From the NCBI GenBank assembly GCA_020809705.1, contig CP085826.1:3224001-3288000 (forward strand): 64,000 nt of DNA. Direction: 5' to 3'. Each line of letters starts with the position of its first letter. Within the stretch, counting starts at the first letter, position 1. The notes under the pieces are model-generated. The model had not been told where the DNA came from, ran no database searches, and saw only the letters and a program-made list of their open reading frames with translations. Position numbers and translations under genes: made by a program. Positions 57,964-64,000 of the stretch are shown here, piece after piece. Source of the stretch: Calonectria ilicicola. Lineage: Eukaryota; Ascomycota; Sordariomycetes; Hypocreales; Nectriaceae.

Positions 57964-60704
57964 ATGGAGCTTGACCCTCGACTCGCTGCGAGCAGCGGCG
58001 ATCGATCATTTACGGCTAATGCTGCAGCTTCCCGGAACCCGTCCCCCTCGATCCACCGATCATCTGGCAACGGGAACAACCTCATGCCACCCTCTGGTGC
58101 TGAGAGCGACGGCGCCGAGACTCCCGACGCGCCCGATCATGGTCTTAGCGCCGACCAGCACCGCGATACTGATGCCGATGGTGGAGATCTAAAACGACCC
58201 AGAGCTTGCGAAGCCTGTCGCGGGCTCAAAGTTCGATGCGAGCCAGATCCAAACGATGAGGGACCATGTAAGCGATGCCGGAAGGCCGGCCGGAACTGCG
58301 TGGTGACAGTTCCCACGCGCAAGCGCCAGAAAAAGACGGATAGCAGAGTTGCAGAGCTGGAAAAGAAAATTGATGCTTTGACTGCAAGTCTGCAGGCGAA
58401 AGGTGCCCCTTTGGGCGTAGGGGGACATGTTTCTGCCGGATCGCCAGGCATGGCGCATCGACCGGGTTTTGAACAGACGCCTTCATCCTCGATTGCCATG
58501 GCCTGGAAAGAATTATCGAGAAACGGCCAAGCTATGACAGGACCGAATTGGGGTAACATGGGTTCATCGCAGATGCTCAGTCCCGCAACAATGAGAGACC
58601 ATGGCGAACGAGGTCAAAGCCCAGCAAGTGGCTCATCGACTGCTGCCTCTGGGCAAAAGAGAAAGTTTGAAGGAGCAGATGGCAGCCGGAATCGATTTGA
58701 AGATGCGATTGGCGAGCCAACATATCCGTCCTCGTTTTTCTCCAAGCTATACCAGGGCGATATTATTGACCGCGGGCTTATTAATATGGAAAGGGCAGAG
58801 GAGCTATTTGCGCGATACAACCATCATATGATCAATCATCTCCCTGCCGTTGTGTTCCCGCCAAGCTTCACTGTTGCCGAGCTGCGCAAGACGAAACCGA
58901 CATTGTTTCTGTCAGTAATGGCGGCGGCAGCCTCTGAGTCCCCTTCGCTACAGAAAGCTCTTCAGAAGGAACTCATGCATATCTTCGCCGACAAGGTGAT
59001 GCTCACAGGAGAGAAAACAGTGGAACTCATTCAGGCGTTACATGTAGCAGTCATCTGGTACTGGCCACCGGAGCACTTTGAAGAGCTCAAGTTCTACCAG
59101 CTTGTGCACGTAGCTGCCGTCATGGCCATTGACATTGGCCTAGGCCAGAGAGTTCCCCAGCGCCGTGGGAAGTTGTTGATGGATAGTTGGAAAGTTCACC
59201 CAAGCCGCCGGCCCGTGCCGCCGGACCCCACTAGCATCGAGAATCGAAGGGCGTGGTTGACGTGCTACTTCCTGAGTGCCAACACATCAATGGCTCTTCG
59301 CCGGCCGAATTTGATCCGCTGGACTCCCTTTATGGCCGATTGTGTCAAGATACTTGAAACCTCTCCTGATGCCGCCCCGACGGATGCCTATTTCTGCCAT
59401 CTGGTCTGGACTCATCGTCTGGCCGAGGAAGTGGGCATCCAGTTTTCACACGATGACCAGAGCGTCACGATTAATATTAATGATGCGAGAACCCAGTATG
59501 CCCTCAGAGGTCTGGAACGTGACTTGGACAAATATAGCGCCTCTATACCGCCTGATCTAATGCTACGTAAGTGTCCACGAAACCTTTCCCCTTGCCATGA
59601 CGGTGGGCTAACAGTGTCGTATTAGCAACGCTCAAGATGAGCTTCCACGTACTCAGCCTTTACATGCATGAGATGGCTCTCCACTCTCCAGAAGCCGATC
59701 AGGGGCGACCTGGATTTTCAACAGAAAACCTACGTGACGGCCTCATAAGCTCTGAACCCCTTTCAGCTGGCCACATCAGTGCTCTCGCGGCATCCCTGGC
59801 AGCCATCAAAGGTCTCCTGAACACATTCCTCAGCATGGAGGTGGCTACCGTGCGCTGCCTCCCTGTTTTCAACTTCGTGCGGGTAGCGTACGGTGTGGTG
59901 ATGCTTATCAAGCTTTACTTTTCAGCGTCCTCAAATGGCTCAGAACTCGGCCGCGTCATCGACAAGGACGACATGCGTGTCACCGAGTATCTGGATAGCC
60001 TGCTCGACAAATTTCGCGCCACAGCCGCCGACGACTGCTCTCGACCGGCATCCAAGTTCCTCGTGGTCCTGGTCATGTTGCGCAGCTGGTTTTACAAGCA
60101 GTTCAAGAACGAGACCAAGGACGCCGCCGCGCCCTCGCAGGCTCCCACACCTGCTCCAAGCAACACGCCATCGCAGCCACCAATGCGCGCAGGCAGCGTC
60201 AACACGCCTCTGCAACTCCTCTCAGAGGTTGCCACAGGCAGTAGCGCCGGCGCCGGTAGTGGCAACTCGGGTCCTGGTGGTGACACCCCGGGCCATCTCG
60301 CATCCTTTGAACGTTGGACCGGCATCCGCCAACCTCCACAACCCTTCTTCCACGATAATGCACCCACCGGCGACGCCACCCCCTCCTCGGCGCCAATAGG
60401 CACGCCATCTACTGTGCCACCTCAGCAGTCACTCCCTCCCAATGTAGACCCGGGCAGCGCGGGTCTCATTGCTGCCATGGCCCCGAGCCTCGCGCCGCTT
60501 GTCCCTGGCGTCAACATCCAGGACGCTAGCTTTTCGTCCGATGTCAACAATGGCCTGACTGCCGGTTTCGACCTCGAGGGCATGGGTCTCGGCGCAGACA
60601 CCCAGTACATGTACGAAGATGGTGTGCGCATGCTCCTTGACGAACCTTGGTTCAGTGACATGTTTGGCCAGTTGCCGGGCCCTGGAAATGTCTTCAATTT
60701 CTAA
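57964..60704 (+). CDS. Zn(II)2Cys6 transcription factor
   Basis: Exons 57964-59566 and 59626-60704 join to 893 residues; the 59-nt intron has a GTAAGT donor and GCTAAC branch. The zinc cluster ACEACRGLKVRCEPDPNDEG-PCKRC has spacing CX2CX6CX9CX2CX6C with cysteines at about 82, 85, 92, 102, 105 and 112. A basic linker (PTRKRQKKTDSR) and a short heptad helix (VAELEKKIDALTASLQ) suitable for dimerisation follow. The middle-homology region runs from about 245 to 680 (FSKLYQGDIIDRGLI, YWPPEHFEELKFYQLVHVAA, WTPFMADCVKIL). The C-terminal 190 residues are Pro/Gly/Ser-rich and end in an acidic aromatic stretch (MLLDEPWFSDMFGQLPG) typical of activation domains. The target genes are unknown; similarity to the weak-acid or Leu3-type regulators is possible but unproven. 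Confidence 0.92.
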
Positions 60705-62078
60705 AAAAAAAAAAAAAAACATACACTACCCTTGCAAATCTCTCCCACCTCCTTCTCCCCATACTCTGTACATCTCCCTCCTCCTCCTCCTCCTCCGTTT
60801 CTCATCGCTTGGTTCGTGTATTTATTCAAATTGTGGCCTACAGCGCTGCGCCTGTGTTTAACGTACTCTTCCTCGCACGTCCTGTTCTCGACCCCCTCTC
60901 CCCCTCCCCCTTTACCTTCCCACTCTAAACTAGTTTCTGCTGCTGGAAACTTCAACCAACTGGGGCTCTTTAGCCTAGCGGTGTGGGCTAGTTAGCACGT
61001 GGGGACATCTCCGTCTCTTGTTGCTTTGCGGTGTGTTGGGCCGAGGATCGTTGTGGTTTACACGTGTGAGAACAGCGCTCTGGAATGATCGGATGTTTTG
61101 AATCCTGCTTTACTTTTTCTCATTTTTTTTTTCGTAATTTTGTTTGTTGAAGCAGTCTCTCTCATTGATTAGCGGGCTTGCAACATGGCTTTGACCATTC
61201 GATTTATGATACCAGTTTATTCCTTTTTTGGGCTTCTCCGCCGTAACGGCCGAGCTTTGATTGGGCAGGATACAAGAGCATTGTTACTTTAGGGACTTCA
61301 GATTTCAGTACATAGCAAGAGACCATTTTCATTCTGACGTGGATCTAAGACTCATTTCAATCCCTTGCTGCTTCCTTAGTATACCTACTGCCCTATTCAA
61401 CTGACAAGAGTTGTTCAGATCGACATCTCAGGCAATATAGGCACCCGTAGCCACCTTCGCACTAGTGTGAAGTTTTTCACTTTGCTCCTCATCCCATACC
61501 GTCATGTGCTTGTCAAACACATGCATACAAAACCATATACGCCAGCATATCCGGGCCATTTGAAGACAAAAACTCCCCGTTCCCGCTTGTTCTTGTTCGT
61601 TTGCTAGGTCATTAAAGACAACCTGCTCCAATTCCCCCTCCAGTGTTTGCAGGTAACTTAACTCGAGCGCCCTGTAGAATCCATTCTTCCATGCTTAATC
61701 CTTTGCGCCAGCCTCTTTGAGGCAACTCATTTCATTTCTGTTTTTGCCATGACCATCATGGGATGCCACCAACAAGCCCTGATTGAAAATAGGGTTCCAG
61801 AACCAAATCCAAACTGCAACTCAAAGCTCAGGTTGCAGGCAGAAAGAAAAGAAAAGAGGAAATGACATAAAGTGACGTTCTTGGTCGACATTGCCAACAC
61901 ATAATAAATTGTAGCAGATGTTCAGATGGAAAACCAGATTTTTTTTTGGAATAAGATGAACCCAAAAGGACTCAAATTGGTGGGTGGGAATTATAATTGG
62001 AGAGAGGTAGTGTAATCATCGGTTCGTTGCGATATTCGTCATTATCGTGATCATCAAAATATGAATGTGTGGCATTGC
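60705..62078. other. Intergenic region between convergent genes
   Basis: This 1.4-kb region carries pyrimidine-rich tracts (60770-60800, 60885-60910) and the 3' ends of the two flanking genes. A 17-A run at 60703-60719 overlaps the stop codon of the Zn2Cys6 gene. No gene is seen. Confidence 0.55.
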
Positions 62079-62924
62079 TTAGTCCATGTAGAAGTCTCCT
62101 TTCAGAATTCTCTCCTGGAAAGCATCGGGCCTCGGACGCTCTTGCTTGGGTTTCACGGTGGGCGCCTGCACAGGAGGTGGAGGCATGTCAGAAACTGACT
62201 TGGCACGCTCGTGGATGGAGTTGCCGCGAGGAGGGGAGCCAGAGGCAAAAGAGAAGGAGGGGCGAGCCCCAGTGACGGAGCTCTCGGCGCGAGACCTAAG
62301 CTGCTCGGACCAGTTGAAGCCATGCTGGTCTGGGCGAGGAGAATAATTGTCAGAAGGGGCTCTTGGATAATTGGTGTAGCTTGCCTGTGGGAGAGGAGTG
62401 GGGAGGGCAGAACTGCCACGGCGCCCAGTATTCGACCAAGCGACCGAGAAACTGGACCCTCGCGAAGATTTCTGTCCGCTTTGCAGAGAGTAATTGGGTG
62501 GAGGGGAGGTTGGGTTATTACCGGTTCCGGGGCTGCCGCCAGGGCGGGCGGTTCGCATGGAAGTGCCACCAAAGCTCATTCGCCTGGCAAAGGGCGTAGT
62601 AGGAACGGTTCTGGGGCCAAATTCATCGTCCTCAATGACATTCTCATCGATGGAATCAGAGTTGTTGGAATTGGTCGAGAGACTACCCCGACGAATATTG
62701 TATGGCTGGGCACTGGTAGGGCCAGCGCCAGAGAGACCCAGTGTGTTGACGGAGAGACGCCGTCGGTTGGGATCAAGGGGATTGTTGGATTGGGGTGGAA
62801 AGCTAGAGCCGTTGGGGGCTGAGTTTCCCCTCTGGAAGAGGTTTGTAAGGGCAGCTTGGGTGATGGAGCCTCGTCGATTACGTGTGTACATTTCGGGATT
62901 GATGGGTGCGTTTTCAGTAGACAT
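62079..62924 (-). CDS. Small Ser/Arg-rich protein with repeated RRxS motifs
   Basis: The product is 281 residues from MSTENAPINPEMYTRNRRGS; the frame is open further upstream to 63242, but that extension is Pro/Leu/Ser-rich and looks like untranslated leader. Five RRxS motifs fit the PKA consensus: NRRGSI, RRRLSV, IRRGSL, ARRMSF and GRRGSS. They are spaced through an otherwise disordered chain with one acidic element (SIDENVIEDDEFGP) and NWSEQLRSRAESSV. The C-terminus RPDAFQERILKGDFYMD looks conserved. I recognise the general type as conserved in filamentous fungi but know no function. A role as a kinase substrate or 14-3-3 client is inferred only. Confidence 0.82.
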   Translation of the reverse strand: MSTENAPINPEMYTRNRRGSITQAALTNLFQRGNSAPNGSSFPPQSNNPLDPNRRRLSVNTLGLSGAGPTSAQPYNIRRGSLSTNSNNSDSIDENVIEDDEFGPRTVPTTPFARRMSFGGTSMRTARPGGSPGTGNNPTSPPPNYSLQSGQKSSRGSSFSVAWSNTGRRGSSALPTPLPQASYTNYPRAPSDNYSPRPDQHGFNWSEQLRSRAESSVTGARPSFSFASGSPPRGNSIHERAKSVSDMPPPPVQAPTVKPKQERPRPDAFQERILKGDFYMD

Positions 62925-64000
62925 GGTGGATGAAGGATTTGACTGCCGTGGGCAGTGCCGATAGATATAGTTTGTGGTGACGCTGCGGTCTGCCGATACG
63001 ATGAGGATAGTGGTGCGAGAATGGTTCGACTGATGCAGATCTGATGCAACGCGTGGGTTTGGGAGGGTAACAGTGTTGAGAGATAGTGGGCTGATTGCGT
63101 GATGGAAATATGACAGATAAAAGGTCTTATAAGTGAGTAGTTGCGGTGGGAGGGAATGTGCAAGGAGGATGAAGGTAGGCGAAAGAGGAAAAAGAAAATA
63201 GGTTCTAGGAGGCGGGAGGGGTCTTGATAAAGAGAAGTACAAGGTGAAGGTGCGCTGATCAACTTAAAAAAGGAGTGGACGTGCTGGTCAGTGATGGGTG
63301 ATCACCGTTACCGCTTTTGGACAAAGGCGGATGTTGGGGAGGGGATGGAAGGGGGGGTTTGGGCGGCGAGTATGGCGCATGCGAAGAAGGTCAAGAGTCA
63401 GAGGCTTCTTTTGACTCTTGGACTGGCGGGGAAGAGAGAGGAAGCGAGAAGGCCGGGAAGCTACAAGAGGCAGCACGGAGATTAGGGCCGAACGATGAGT
63501 TGCTGGGCGGCGCTGGGGCTGGCGGCGTAGGCGGAGTAGGCGGAGCACGGCAGCGGTGCTGTAGTGCAAACGTGGGTTATAGTGGAGCGCTGTCGAGGCA
63601 CCCTCGAACAGGTATGCGGGAGATGGGGCGCGCGATGGAGGGGGTTTCGAAGTTGGGGACGATTCGCGGGGAGCCGAGGTGACGTCGAGTGTGGAACGCT
63701 GCCGCGGCGCGATCGGGTAGCCAGTGCTTGGTTGGCTTGGGCTACTGGTGTGTGGAGCTGTGAAAGGTACGCAGCTATGGAGGTAGGGTTGCTCCAGGGT
63801 TCAAGGTTGGTGAGCGAAACCACGCCCAGTACGCTGTGCTTGGTGTTGGAGTGCTGACTCCGAGGGGTTGCTAGTGGCTAGACAGGTTTGTGGTGGCCTT
63901 TATTTTTGGCAGGATATTGCCGTGTTATGAGCCTGGGTTGTCCGGCTTGTTCGTTTGATGTGCGGCGCGGTAGATAGAGGGTGGGCTGAGACAGTCGGTT
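62925..64000. other. Upstream region of the RRxS-protein gene, right window edge
   Basis: About 1.1 kb with no supported gene. Short frames on the minus strand (63288-63569 and 63482-63823) lack family features. Direct-repeat-like GGCGTAGGCGGAGTAGGCGG units occur near 63525-63545. Confidence 0.45.

Noticed and set aside
1..64000. Secondary-metabolite cluster, CRISPR, phage or integrative element
   Set aside because: No backbone synthase, array of spaced repeats, integrase or prokaryotic gene organisation is present.

Overview
The window is nuclear DNA of a filamentous ascomycete, most likely a Sordariomycete and plausibly Hypocreales. The evidence is the short spliceosomal introns (mostly 44 to 130 nt, GTATGT/GTAAGT donors, CTAAC/CTGAC-like branch sites), the gene set (RhoGAP of Bem3 type, Zn2Cys6 regulator, Clr5, 2EXR and BTB proteins typical of Pezizomycotina) and the long low-complexity tails on otherwise conserved enzymes. 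No prokaryotic operon, rRNA, convincing tRNA or CRISPR array was seen. Genus-level assignment is not possible from sequence reading alone.

Layout. 0-1.2 kb: 3' part of a serine/proline-rich protein cut by the window edge. 2.3-5.1 kb: NAD kinase (minus). 5.1-9.1 kb: non-coding. 9.1-11.6 kb: divergent pair RRP46 (exosome) and RRD2/PTPA-2 (PP2A activator). 12.6-14.2 kb: conserved hypothetical. 14.2-21.1 kb: gene-free. 21.4-22.6 kb: NAD(P)H-hydrate dehydratase bracketed by two short inverted-repeat elements. 23.5-25.9 kb: mitochondrial ATP synthase alpha. 27.3-29.2 kb: divergent pair ribosomal protein uL5/L11 and Sm-B. 29.8-31.5 kb: transcription-factor-like protein. 31.7-32.6 kb: J-protein. 33.0-41.9 kb: Clr5-domain, 2EXR-domain, thioredoxin-PITH and BTB-like genes. 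43.4-44.2 kb: proline-rich protein. 44.2-52.0 kb: gene-free, with a third inverted-repeat element. 52.0-57.0 kb: PX-PH-RhoGAP (Bem3-like). 58.0-60.7 kb: Zn2Cys6 regulator. 62.1-62.9 kb: small protein with repeated PKA-type RRxS sites. The rest of the right end is non-coding.

The genes do not form a biosynthetic cluster or defence island. Two deal with nicotinamide cofactors (NAD kinase and NAD(P)H-hydrate repair) but lie 16 kb apart with no sign of joint control. Housekeeping genes (ATP1, RPL11, SmB, RRP46, RRD2) alternate with fast-evolving fungal families. Splice models below were built by hand: each joined frame is open and matches the family where the family is recognised.

No clear new biological system was found. 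The best non-routine observations are a 200-240 bp terminal-inverted-repeat element family (three copies plus one orphan end), two likely GC-AG introns, a 9-nt microexon in SmB, an AAC microsatellite of about 32 units upstream of a Clr5 gene, a perfect 12-bp-arm palindrome in a gene desert, and a small protein with five RRxS motifs.
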